This document shows, piece after piece, positions 34,299 to 43,079 of a stretch of DNA of 64,000 bases. The number at the start of each line of letters is the position of its first letter. The first letter of the stretch is position 1. Position numbers and translations under genes: made by a program. Source of the DNA: Candida dubliniensis CD36 (lineage: Eukaryota; Ascomycota; Pichiomycetes; Serinales; Debaryomycetaceae); contig NC_012860.1 in NCBI RefSeq assembly GCF_000026945.1, positions 124,001 through 188,000 of the forward strand, read 5' to 3'. Below the pieces are notes generated by a model that saw only the letters and a program-made list of their open reading frames with translations, was not told where the DNA came from and did not search any database.

Positions 34299-34303
34299 GA
34301 GAT
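34299..34303. repeat. left target-site duplication GAGAT
   Basis: The 5 bp immediately outside the left LTR match the 5 bp immediately outside the right LTR (39554-39558), as left by retroviral-type integrase. Confidence 0.9.
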
Positions 34304-34431
34304 TGTTAGATTTGATCGTTAGTCTCTATTTTTTTACTTAAATATAAAAAGAGGAATTCTAAACTATTTATAGAGGAATTAGAGTTTAGACGATGTATCA
34401 GAATAGTGTCAAGTGACTCTACTACCTAACA
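34304..34431 (-). repeat. 3' LTR (128 bp)
   Basis: Identical by eye to the copy at 39426-39553. It starts and ends with the 6-bp inverted repeat TGTTAG/CTAACA. On the sense (minus) strand it contains a TATA-like CTATAAATAG. Confidence 0.95.
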
Positions 34432-34440
34432 TCCCCCCCT
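34432..34440 (-). other. polypurine tract
   Basis: On the sense (minus) strand AGGGGGGGA directly abuts the 3' LTR, the position where plus-strand DNA synthesis is primed. Confidence 0.85.
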
Positions 34441-34570
34441 AGTAAAGAAAATAGAGATATCGTACCACCGAAACAAAGGAGGTAACGACTGAAGTAGAAG
34501 GAGAAAAGACATAGAAAAAGAGATAGAGATAGAAAAAATAACCAACATCACCTGGAAAAAACTAGGAAAA

Positions 34571-36646
34571 TTACTTCAACGGAACTGGAAGACCATGGGC
34601 GGAAACATAAGTTTTAACCAAGTCCGGGGCGGTTCTCAGCAACGCTGATGCCATATATTCAACAATTTCGCCGTCAGGATGAGTTGTTGTGGGAGCATGG
34701 CGAGCAGCTAATCGAAATCCACGACCGACCTTGCGATGACCCACGATAGCAACAACATCAACAAGAATAGACCCATCTTTGTAACGTTTCCACGCAACTG
34801 GTTCGGAGGGGGCCACAAGATAATTCGAGGGGACCGTTTTCTTTAACCGGAGTTGTGAAATGTGAAACGTAGGATCACCTCTATAGGACGATGGCATTTC
34901 TAAAGTATAATTGACTAACCCACTTTTAGAGAGGATTGTAAAAGGTCCAGAAAATTTAGTCCGTAATTTGGGGACAAGCACTGAGTCGTGGCCATCAGGA
35001 TGGCTATTGAGAAAACGGTTATCAACAAAAACTTCAGAACCAATCTCAAATTCAACATCCGTATGTTTGGCATCATAATACTTTTTGGCAAGTTGAAATG
35101 CGGCCGCATGAGCAGCTACCGCGGCATTCGTGTAGCGAGCAAGCAGCTCTGTAATATCTAAGGCTTGACGAGAAAGAGATTCCTGGTTGTGTGGAAATAA
35201 CATAGCAACTGGAGACTTAGGAACATACCCAAGGTCCACCTCAAATGGACTTTTGTGATCTAAACTAGTCAGTGGTTGGGAGTTAAGCACATATTCAGCA
35301 ATGGGAATTAACGTAGGCCATTGGGAATTTTCCGTAATATATAAGCGTAAGTATGTTTCAATCAATTTATTCCGATTTTCGACCCGGCCGTTGGCTTGCT
35401 GGTGCATAGCTACTGTGAGACGGGAGCGCACGTTAAGACCTTTGAACACCGATTGAAAAAAATCACTTCCAAACTGGGGCCCACGGTCCGAAGTAATGGA
35501 CTGTGGTAACCCGTGATATGGAAAGTATTTGGTCATAAACAAGGTAACAAAATCTTCAGCCGAAAAGGAACTTGAAATTGGGTATAAATGTACTCTATTG
35601 GTAAACATATCCACTATAGTGAGAATTGCATTAACTGTAGCGTTTTCATGAGTGACCGTCGGGAAACCACTAACAATATCTGTCGCAATATCAGTCCAGC
35701 GACCGGCAACCGGGTGGCTGGCTTGGAGTAAACCGGCAGGAGCGTGAGAATTACTTTTGGTGCGAGAACAAACGGTACACGATGCGACATAATTTAACAC
35801 CGTGTTGTACATATCTGGAAAATGAAATTTGGTGCGGATATCTTGATACCAACGACGGACGCCAGGGTGACCAGCAGCGGGAGACATGTGTGTGTGCCAA
35901 AGGAAATCTGGTAAGACACGTTGCGGAATACAAAGTTTAGATTGGTAGTAAAGTAAATTGCCATCTGCCAGTAAATTATAATCGGGAACTTCTGCCGGAG
36001 ACTGACAACATTGTTCGTACAACGAGGAGAAAGTAGGATCAGCTAAATAAGCGTCTTTGAAAAGTTTGAGCCAATCATCAGTTAAGGACAATTCAATAGA
36101 GGCACCTGCAGTTGAAGGTGGAAGAGGTTGAAAGGCTGGGTTGCGACTTAAATGATCCGCTAAAACATTTGACGCACCTTCTTGGTAAAACATTTGAAAC
36201 TTGTAATGAAAAAGGGAACTGATCCAACGTTGAAGCTTAGGATCGAGTTCTGAATTGACAGCAGTAGCAGACAAATACCTGTTGAAAATTTGGGGAATAG
36301 ACTTCTGGTCGACAAAAACTTTAAAGGATCTACCTTCAAGGTAATACCGAAACTTTGCAAATGCCCATTTGACAGCATAAAACTCCTTGATGTGAATATC
36401 CCATTGATATTGATTATTCCTGAATTTTTGCAGCCTGTACTCAATGGGTCGAAACTTAGAACTATCAGTGGGATCCCGCTGTAAAAGTACAGCAGCAACA
36501 GCAAACTTAGAAGCATCGGTATGTAAGTGTATGTCGGCATCTGGATTAAATGGAAGTAACGGCATGGCTTGTATCAAAGCAGATTTCAAGTCATGAAACG
36601 CTTGTTCACAGCGTGTGGACCAGTTAAAATGGACATTTTTCTGCAA
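34571..36646 (-). CDS. retrotransposon Pol part 2: RNase H and integrase
   Basis: About 691 residues from a TTG codon; there is no ATG at the natural start, so it is not an independent gene but the downstream part of Pol in another frame. The frame is open upstream of that codon to about 36740 and overlaps ORF1. RNase H begins with an LHTDASKF block. The integrase has an H2C2 zinc finger (HxxH near HTHMSPAAGHPG, then CTVC), then a catalytic Asp in the ATDIV region, a second Asp in SDRGPQF and the Glu in NGRVENRN, fitting DD35E. A C-terminal GPF block (RTKFSGPF) and FHISQLRLKK follow. A CTG at 36431-36433 lies where a Ser is usual. Confidence 0.9.
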   Translation of the reverse strand: MQKNVHFNWSTRCEQAFHDLKSALIQAMPLLPFNPDADIHLHTDASKFAVAAVLLQRDPTDSSKFRPIEYRLQKFRNNQYQWDIHIKEFYAVKWAFAKFRYYLEGRSFKVFVDQKSIPQIFNRYLSATAVNSELDPKLQRWISSLFHYKFQMFYQEGASNVLADHLSRNPAFQPLPPSTAGASIELSLTDDWLKLFKDAYLADPTFSSLYEQCCQSPAEVPDYNLLADGNLLYYQSKLCIPQRVLPDFLWHTHMSPAAGHPGVRRWYQDIRTKFHFPDMYNTVLNYVASCTVCSRTKSNSHAPAGLLQASHPVAGRWTDIATDIVSGFPTVTHENATVNAILTIVDMFTNRVHLYPISSSFSAEDFVTLFMTKYFPYHGLPQSITSDRGPQFGSDFFQSVFKGLNVRSRLTVAMHQQANGRVENRNKLIETYLRLYITENSQWPTLIPIAEYVLNSQPLTSLDHKSPFEVDLGYVPKSPVAMLFPHNQESLSRQALDITELLARYTNAAVAAHAAAFQLAKKYYDAKHTDVEFEIGSEVFVDNRFLNSHPDGHDSVLVPKLRTKFSGPFTILSKSGLVNYTLEMPSSYRGDPTFHISQLRLKKTVPSNYLVAPSEPVAWKRYKDGSILVDVVAIVGHRKVGRGFRLAARHAPTTTHPDGEIVEYMASALLRTAPDLVKTYVSAHGLPVPLK

Positions 36647-36654
36647 TAAGTCCG

Positions 36655-36740
36655 TTAATGGTGTAGCGCGAGCATTGAAATTGGGAATAACTCTTGTAAA
36701 TAAGCTAAATGGCCCATAAACGCTCTGACATCGTCTTTAG
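36655..36740 (-). other. frame break between reverse transcriptase and RNase H
   Basis: ORF1 and the RNase H/integrase frame overlap by about 85 nt in different frames. Family-typical residues pass from the first frame to the second within this overlap, consistent with a -1 shift or a single-base indel. I see no standard X-XXY-YYZ slippery heptamer at the crossover. A broken copy, an assembly error or unusual recoding are all possible. Confidence 0.75.
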
Positions 36741-39426
36741 TGGTTGGGATTCCTATCAGTTTGATTTGACCAATAGAAGTGTCAGTTGGCGCAATGCCAT
36801 TGGCGGAAATAGTATGTCCGATCCAAGTCACCAGTGGTTGACCAAATACACATTTATCCCAATTTAAAACGTGTGAATGTGCATGTAACTTGGAGATGAC
36901 TTGAAAAAGGTGTTGATAATGTTCTTTGAGTGACGACAGGAAAACCAAAATGTCATCTAAATAAACACGTGTAAAAACAGCAAACTCTTGTAACAAATCA
37001 GCAACATAGGAACCAAAGACCTGTGGGGCATCAGTTAACCCGAAAGGGAGAACTTGGAAACAATATGTCCCCCCAGGTACTCGAAATGCAGTATGTGGCT
37101 GCGTACTCTCATGTATTTTTAGCTGATAGTATCCTTGCTTCATATCAAGTGTTGAAAAGATTTTAGCATTATGTAAGCCGGGAACCAAATTCTTAAAAGC
37201 TGGTAAGTGTGGGGGAATAGGAATAGTGATGGCATTTATGGCTCGATAGTCCAAAACCATACGAAATTGGCCTGCAACTTTCTTGGGAACGACTTGTGCC
37301 ACTGCATAAACTTGTGAAACGAATTTTCTAATGAAACCAAGGTCTAATAATCGAGCAACTTCCTGAGACAAAAATTCAGCTGCCGCAATGGAATATTTGG
37401 GAAGTGGTCGGTTAGGAGGACGGGTTGCTTGAGGATCAATGCGAATTTGATAATCGGACTCACGCGATGGGGGAAGTGCAAGTAATGGTGATGACGATTG
37501 GAATTTATGAAGCATAGTTTGGATGTCTTCAGGAATATCTTGGTGGTCGTCATCTACACGAGCATTGTCAGTATTTGAATAGAAAAATTGTAAATCTGGA
37601 GTCACGATGGGGATGTCAAAACGTCCAAGCTTAAACTGTTTCCCAGGTTGACAAAGAACACCATACTTAAACCAAAAATCTTCTCCCAAAAGAACTGGAG
37701 CAACTTGTGAAGAAAGGACATGGAATGTGTGTGTGAATTTGGTAGGAATCCCGGGAATCGTAAATTCTAAATGAACTGTTGAATCAAAAATTGAAATAGG
37801 GCCTGATGAAAAAGCTGTCATATGCAATCGGTCTTGTTTAGGCGTGACCTTCAATTGAAGTTCCTTCACCAATTCAGCCGAAACAAAAGAATAGGTGGAA
37901 CCCTGATCCCAAAACCCTGTCGTGGTGTAAGACCCAATGAGAATTTTAGAGAAATAGCTTCTCTTATTAGAGCTAACTGCGGCGGATAACGTGGTGACAA
38001 CTGGAGGAGGGCGTACCGATCGTGGTAACCCATTTCGCAAATAATGTCGAACTTTGGCTGGACGTTCCAGTGGCTTGTCAGGAAGCGGTGGTAAAATCTC
38101 ATATAAGCCAGCATCAAGGACGGCAAAAAAATCATAATATGAGCCACAAGTGTTAAAAAGAGCCAATAATTGTGACTTGATGGAGGGAGTGGAGAAAACT
38201 CCTGAATGAAGAAGATATCTCATTACTTTTTGAAACCGAAAGTGAAGATATGGTAAACTGTCAAGTTGTCTAAGAGCTTGTACCACCTCGTAATAAGTAG
38301 TTGCTGGGTTCACTAAAGTCATGGCATGATCATGAGCGTCGACAATATAAGTCTGTAGAACTGTAGGATCAACATTCCATTTAAGAAACCAACTGAAAAA
38401 CTCTCTATGGGACTTGAATTTCCGGAACTGGTGATGTTCAGCACGAAAAGCATCTGCATCAGCCCAATGAAACTCACTCGCAGCGGTCATTAATTGTTTG
38501 TGAAGTAAAGGACCATTGAAACTACCAAGACGCAACTGTGGAATAAGGCTTCCAATGAGATTCTTCCGGCTAGAAAAATCCAACGCATAAAAGCGGTAAC
38601 TTGGTAAAACAGTGGTGTGCTTTTTATCAACTGTAGGAGTAAAACGATGATAAAAAAATGTGAAAAAGGAAAAAGGCCAAAGCACACAATATCCAATCCT
38701 AGCAAAACAAGAAAAGAAAAAACTAGCCAAAATCTGAAACCAAGTAGTGCGCCGAGTCGGAGCTTGGTGAACCTTATTGCGACTAGCTATTTGATTGATG
38801 GTAGCAGTCAACTTCTCTAAACCTTGTACTTTGACTAAAAGTGGGGATTTGGGTTTAGGAAAAAACCAGGAAAACACGGCTGAGCCTGCACGAAGAGGCA
38901 ACAAGAGGAAAAACAAAAGAAAATTAAAAATAGTGATGGCAACAACAAGAACCGAAAAAAATTGAAACATCCATGCAACGGATGTATGAGCGCCAAAATT
39001 AAAGTTCCATTGGTTGGTAACCCAACTTAACAATTTGATGCCAACTTGAAACCATTGAGGGGTATTTGGAGTAACAGTAATCAGATTGACCACGAGGGAC
39101 CAATTGTCAGTAAGGTCGTCGACTTCAAGATTGTCCAAAGTCTTACAAACTGGGGACTTAATAGAGTAGACACCGTTAGACATAAATGGACTAGAGGACT
39201 GATGAAACTGTGTAATAGTAGAATGAAAATAAATTTCGCTGAGCCACTGGGGAAAACGTAAGTTAAGATCCAATGGAGTGGCCTTTAAGATCCACAACCA
39301 ATTTTGTGGGGTCCACACTAAAGTAGTAATGGCCCATACAAGGAAAGCTAACGCACTGGAGCGTGCTACTCTTAAAACTGGAAATTGTGGTCGTCCTAAA
39401 GTATGGTTCGGTAATAGGACCTCCAT
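36655..39426 (-). CDS. retrotransposon ORF1: hydrophobic N-terminus, Gag-like, protease, reverse transcriptase
   Basis: A 923-residue ORF whose ATG uses the last base of the 5' LTR. Residues about 20-48, 148-180 and 228-261 are strongly hydrophobic and look membrane-spanning, which is unusual for the start of a retroelement polyprotein. A Gag-like helical part covers about 275-470, without a CCHC knuckle. The protease motif is Asp-Gln-Gly-Ser (507-510) instead of Asp-Ser/Thr-Gly, with a later VLLGEDF block. The reverse transcriptase, from about 670, has LDYRAIN, STLDMKQGYYQ, LPFGLTDAP and YLDD (822-825). The ORF ends at a stop shortly after the RT connection region, while RNase H continues in another frame. 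Confidence 0.92.
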   Translation of the reverse strand: MEVLLPNHTLGRPQFPVLRVARSSALAFLVWAITTLVWTPQNWLWILKATPLDLNLRFPQWLSEIYFHSTITQFHQSSSPFMSNGVYSIKSPVCKTLDNLEVDDLTDNWSLVVNLITVTPNTPQWFQVGIKLLSWVTNQWNFNFGAHTSVAWMFQFFSVLVVAITIFNFLLFFLLLPLRAGSAVFSWFFPKPKSPLLVKVQGLEKLTATINQIASRNKVHQAPTRRTTWFQILASFFFSCFARIGYCVLWPFSFFTFFYHRFTPTVDKKHTTVLPSYRFYALDFSSRKNLIGSLIPQLRLGSFNGPLLHKQLMTAASEFHWADADAFRAEHHQFRKFKSHREFFSWFLKWNVDPTVLQTYIVDAHDHAMTLVNPATTYYEVVQALRQLDSLPYLHFRFQKVMRYLLHSGVFSTPSIKSQLLALFNTCGSYYDFFAVLDAGLYEILPPLPDKPLERPAKVRHYLRNGLPRSVRPPPVVTTLSAAVSSNKRSYFSKILIGSYTTTGFWDQGSTYSFVSAELVKELQLKVTPKQDRLHMTAFSSGPISIFDSTVHLEFTIPGIPTKFTHTFHVLSSQVAPVLLGEDFWFKYGVLCQPGKQFKLGRFDIPIVTPDLQFFYSNTDNARVDDDHQDIPEDIQTMLHKFQSSSPLLALPPSRESDYQIRIDPQATRPPNRPLPKYSIAAAEFLSQEVARLLDLGFIRKFVSQVYAVAQVVPKKVAGQFRMVLDYRAINAITIPIPPHLPAFKNLVPGLHNAKIFSTLDMKQGYYQLKIHESTQPHTAFRVPGGTYCFQVLPFGLTDAPQVFGSYVADLLQEFAVFTRVYLDDILVFLSSLKEHYQHLFQVISKLHAHSHVLNWDKCVFGQPLVTWIGHTISANGIAPTDTSIGQIKLIGIPTTKDDVRAFMGHLAYLQELFPISMLALHH
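39411..39425 (-). other. primer binding site candidate
   Basis: On the sense strand TGGAGGTCCTATTAC directly follows the 5' LTR. The leading TGG is complementary to a tRNA CCA end. The site overlaps the first codons of ORF1. Which tRNA matches was not determined. Confidence 0.6.
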
Positions 39427-39553
39427 GTTAGATTTGATCGTTAGTCTCTATTTTTTTACTTAAATATAAAAAGAGGAATTCTAAACTATTTATAGAGGAA
39501 TTAGAGTTTAGACGATGTATCAGAATAGTGTCAAGTGACTCTACTACCTAACA
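39426..39553 (-). repeat. 5' LTR (128 bp)
   Basis: Identical by eye to the left LTR, with TGTTAG/CTAACA termini. Its inner edge supplies the A of the ORF1 start codon. Confidence 0.95.
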
Positions 39554-39558
39554 GAGAT
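39554..39558. repeat. right target-site duplication GAGAT
   Basis: Matches 34299-34303. Confidence 0.9.
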
Positions 39559-39844
39559 GATGGTGGTGATATGGAAAGTTATATTCAATATTGTTATTAT
39601 TTACTAGCCTCACTCACTTACTTACTCACTCACTCACTCCCTCATTTACTCCCCATATCAATTGGTTTCGTATATTTTATTTTATTTTATTTTATTTTAT
39701 TTTATTTTTTCAAATTTTTCCATAATTTTCATAATTTTCATAATTTTGAATTAATAAATGATACTGATGATAATAATCATAATCATAATGATAATCATAA
39801 TCATAATGATAGTTAATCCACATGGTATCAATATTACCAAATGA

Positions 39845-39885
<41 letters not shown>

Positions 39886-41795
39886 GCTGATTATAGACTT
39901 ATTATAATTCTATTATATGATTTCTTTCATATATTATTGTCAATTTATAGACAACTATCATATATCAATCAATCAATCAATCAATCACTATTATTACCAA
40001 TTTTTTTAATTATTTTATTTTGCAGATACGTAAAATGGAGAAACTAAATTAAATTAAATTAAACTAAATTAAACTAAACTATATATATATATATATATGA
40101 AGAAACAAAGAAGGTTTAAAATGATCTTTGATTGCATTAGTTGTAAAGTGTTACTTTCGTTAGTTTCATTAATTTCTTCTTCATCTTGTTCTTATTCTTG
40201 TTCTTGTAGTAGTAGTAGTGGTTGTAGTAGTAGTAGTTGAAAAGAGAGTTGAAGAATTTTCATAATCTCCAAATAGGGAAATTCATTGTCCCAAATTGGA
40301 ACAACAAAACAACTATGTATATATATATGTATATATAAAAGTCATGAAATAGTTTTAAAATTGAAAATACAAAGAAGAAATATTTATCTCTTGTTGTTGT
40401 TGTTGTTGTTAGTCGTCATCGTGGTGGTGGGTGGTGATAGTAGAAAGATAACTTTATAATAAATATACTTTAATGATATGTGTGGTGATATATATAGAAC
40501 ACCATACCAATTGAAATCAAAAAGTTAAATAGTTTTAAGATAAAGTTATTATTATTATTATTATTATCAAACTTGATTATTTGTTAATTTTCAATGTCAA
40601 AGTATTATTACTTATAGTGTAAAAAGGTTCATATCTTTTTTTTTTTTTTTTTTTTTTTTAATCCATTTTACATACTCTTATTCTTATTCTTATTCTTATT
40701 CTTCTTTCTTATTCTTGTTTCTTTCTTTCTTGTTTCTTTCTTTCTTGTTTCTTGTTTCTTGTTTCCCATTTTAATTTATAATTAATTAAAGTTATTATTT
40801 AGTATTTAGTATTTAGTAAGAGCTCTTATTATTAATGTAAGTAAAACAAAATAATGACAAAAAATCTTGCTTAATTTATTCCTGATTTTGAGATTTTCTT
40901 TTTTTTTTCTTTAAAAAAAAAAATGTATTATTTGTTTCCAATAATATGTCAATAATCAACTCTCTCAGTACTTATATATGTATGTGTATGTGTATGTGTG
41001 TGTGTGTGTGTGATTGTTCTGTTTGATATTAATAATAAACATTGAATAGAAATTTATCAATATAAATTATTATTAGTTGTTTTCGATTCAATTCAATTCA
41101 ATTGATATAATTAACATTACCAATACAAATTGTGTTTATTTTTCTTAGATAGTAACAAGTTAATTTCTAATCAGTCTATTCAATAGATATAAGTATCACC
41201 CTATTATATCTAACATGTCATGATTGTATAAACAATCACAACACAACACAAATAATGACAACCTTTGTTTTTTCTTTTTGTTTGTTTTTTTAATAGTTTA
41301 TATATATATATATATATGAATTGAATTATTCAAATTACTTTAATTAACTTATGAATGATCTATGATGATGATGATGATGATCATATAATAATAATAATAA
41401 TAATAATATTGATTCGTTGATAATGTAATGTGTATAATATAATATTGTTGAATTGATTCCATGGTTATATATATTATACATATCAATTGTGTTTTTAAAA
41501 AAATTATCATTGTTACATGATACTAATCATATTATATCATATAACCTCGTATAAGCCCTTTTATTGTTATAAACTTATTGATTATTTGATTATTTGATTA
41601 TGTAAATGTAACTATGTAACTATGTATATGTGTTTGGTTGATAGTTTTCAGAATTCTTTACGTGCGTGGGGGGATGAAGGAGAAAAAAAAAAACAACACA
41701 AATCAACACAAATCAAAACACTAACAATATTTTTCAAATCATCTTTCACTTTTCATTCTAGATTTCAATTGAATAGTTTATATTCTATATATAAT
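39559..41795. promoter_or_regulatory. upstream region of the BBP1-like gene
   Basis: A 2.2 kb repeat-rich spacer with a TTTTA tandem near 39675-39706, a long T tract near 39857-39880, an ATCA repeat near 39965-39987, a TA repeat near 40080-40098, a CTTATT tandem near 40676-40700, a GT tract near 40985-41012, and ATG/ATA triplet repeats near 41361-41406. No gene recognised. It was contiguous with the HGC1 upstream region before the retrotransposon inserted. Confidence 0.5.
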
Positions 41796-43079
41796 ATGTG
41801 GAAATCTCTACTAGGTTTAGATAATGATGATTCTAAATTAATTAATCAACCAACAATAGATTATAATACTATTTCTTCACCATCAAAACAACAACAACAA
41901 CAACAACAACCACAACAACCACAACAACAACCACAACAACCACAACAACCCCATAATAACAATCCATTGAACAACAAACCAAATAATCAAACATATGGAA
42001 CTGTAATTGATTATTCTGACCTTGAAGACGATAATGATGATAATGATGATTATGAATACCTAGATCTAGATAATGATATCAAAACTAATACTCGATTAAT
42101 TAATCAATGGAGAAACAACAAAATCCATTCCAATAATCGTACTACTACTACTGTTGATGCTGTTGATAATCAAAATGGATCATTCAATTATTATCATAAA
42201 CCTACATCTACATCTATATTTACTAATGTTTCATTACCTGATCAATATCCTGGGAAATTTCCTCATTTAAATAAACATACTCATAATGATTTTAAAAAAA
42301 ATAATTCAATTGATTTATTATCACTACAAGATTCAAAACAACAAGAAAAACAACAAGAAAAGGAATATGAATCAATAATTGATGCAAAAATTCAAGCATT
42401 ACAAAAAGAAATTGATAATAATAATGATAATGATAATGATAACGACAACAAACCATTTCAAAATATTACCACTACTAATACTACTAGTAGTAGTAGTGGT
42501 AGTGCTAGTAATATAATTGATGAAATTAATAATTTACAATTAAAAATAACTTCACAAACAGAAACATTACGTGAAATAAATGATTTAATAGATATTTATG
42601 AATATGAATATGAATATGAAATTGACTTATCATCATCAACAACATCTATTAATTTACAAAAATTGATTATTAATTATAAAGATTATCAAAATTTGAAAAA
42701 TGATTATATAAATGAATTAAATCGAGTTAAAAAATTATATGAAGCTTATTATTTATTATTTAATCGATATATAACATTGAAAAAAGATTATAAAAAAAAA
42801 TACCACCAACAACACCACCAACAAGACAAAGACAAAGAAAAGGAAAAAGACAAGGAAAAAGTGATATTGTCTAAAAAGAAGAAGAATAATGATGATGATG
42901 ATGATGATGATGATGATAAAGAAATTGGAAGTAATAATAAGAATGGTCATAAATATGATGATGGTAATATTATATTAATAAAAGAGAAAATTAATCAAAT
43001 TAAATTTAAATCTAATGATTTATCAATTAAAAATATATGTGATGAATTATTAAATGATGTTACAAAATTTGGTAAATAA
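41796..43079 (+). CDS. BBP1: Bbp1-like spindle pole body protein
   Basis: A 427-residue coiled-coil protein from the ATG at 41796; the frame is open further left, but an earlier start at 41622 would add a low-quality leader. In yeast Bbp1 links the central plaque to Mps2 and helps insert new spindle pole bodies into the nuclear envelope. Two blocks resemble yeast Bbp1: a YPGKFPHL segment near 150-157 (Bbp1 has PGKFPSPL) and a coiled coil near 300-335 with NELNRVKKLYEAYYLLF (Bbp1 has a closely similar NELKKSKTLFENYYSL). Gln, Asn and Asp runs interrupt the rest. The comparison is from memory, so the name is probable, not proven. It is divergent from HGC1. Confidence 0.65.
   Translation: MWKSLLGLDNDDSKLINQPTIDYNTISSPSKQQQQQQQPQQPQQQPQQPQQPHNNNPLNNKPNNQTYGTVIDYSDLEDDNDDNDDYEYLDLDNDIKTNTRLINQWRNNKIHSNNRTTTTVDAVDNQNGSFNYYHKPTSTSIFTNVSLPDQYPGKFPHLNKHTHNDFKKNNSIDLLSLQDSKQQEKQQEKEYESIIDAKIQALQKEIDNNNDNDNDNDNKPFQNITTTNTTSSSSGSASNIIDEINNLQLKITSQTETLREINDLIDIYEYEYEYEIDLSSSTTSINLQKLIINYKDYQNLKNDYINELNRVKKLYEAYYLLFNRYITLKKDYKKKYHQQHHQQDKDKEKEKDKEKVILSKKKKNNDDDDDDDDDKEIGSNNKNGHKYDDGNIILIKEKINQIKFKSNDLSIKNICDELLNDVTKFGK

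Larger units (their letters stand above)
26700..34303. promoter_or_regulatory. 7.6 kb gene-free upstream region of HGC1
   Basis: No ORF here has sequence complexity like a gene; all are built on repeats. The stretch carries dozens of simple repeats, for example a GT tract near 26816-26832, a TA repeat near 27635-27658, a GTAA tract near 27895-27922, AAC near 29432-29456, TAGCTG copies near 30058-30089, ATTC copies near 30142-30177, TTG runs near 31116-31170, and TTTAG/TTTTAG near 34027-34096. It probably holds the HGC1 promoter and a possibly long 5' leader; non-coding transcripts cannot be judged from sequence alone. Confidence 0.55.
34304..39553 (-). mobile_element. Ty3/gypsy-class LTR retrotransposon, apparently full length
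   Basis: A 5,250 bp element in minus orientation. It has two identical 128 bp LTRs with TGTTAG...CTAACA ends, a 5 bp target duplication, a primer-binding-site candidate starting TGG next to the 5' LTR and a polypurine tract next to the 3' LTR. Coding order on the minus strand is hydrophobic region, Gag-like, protease, reverse transcriptase, RNase H, integrase. RNase H before integrase, with an H2C2 finger and a GPF block, is the Ty3/gypsy order. The frame breaks between RT and RNase H. Base composition is visibly richer in G and C than neighbouring genes. It may belong to a named Candida Tca family, but I cannot assign which. Confidence 0.95.

Noticed and set aside
36160..36540. Extra minus-strand ORFs within the RNase H/integrase region
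   Set aside because: Other-frame shadows; they lack family motifs, while the main frame carries all of them.
41622..41795. 58-residue N-terminal extension of the BBP1-like protein
   Set aside because: It has leader-like low-quality sequence, and the ATG at 41796 opens the MWKSLLGLD start expected for a compact coding sequence.
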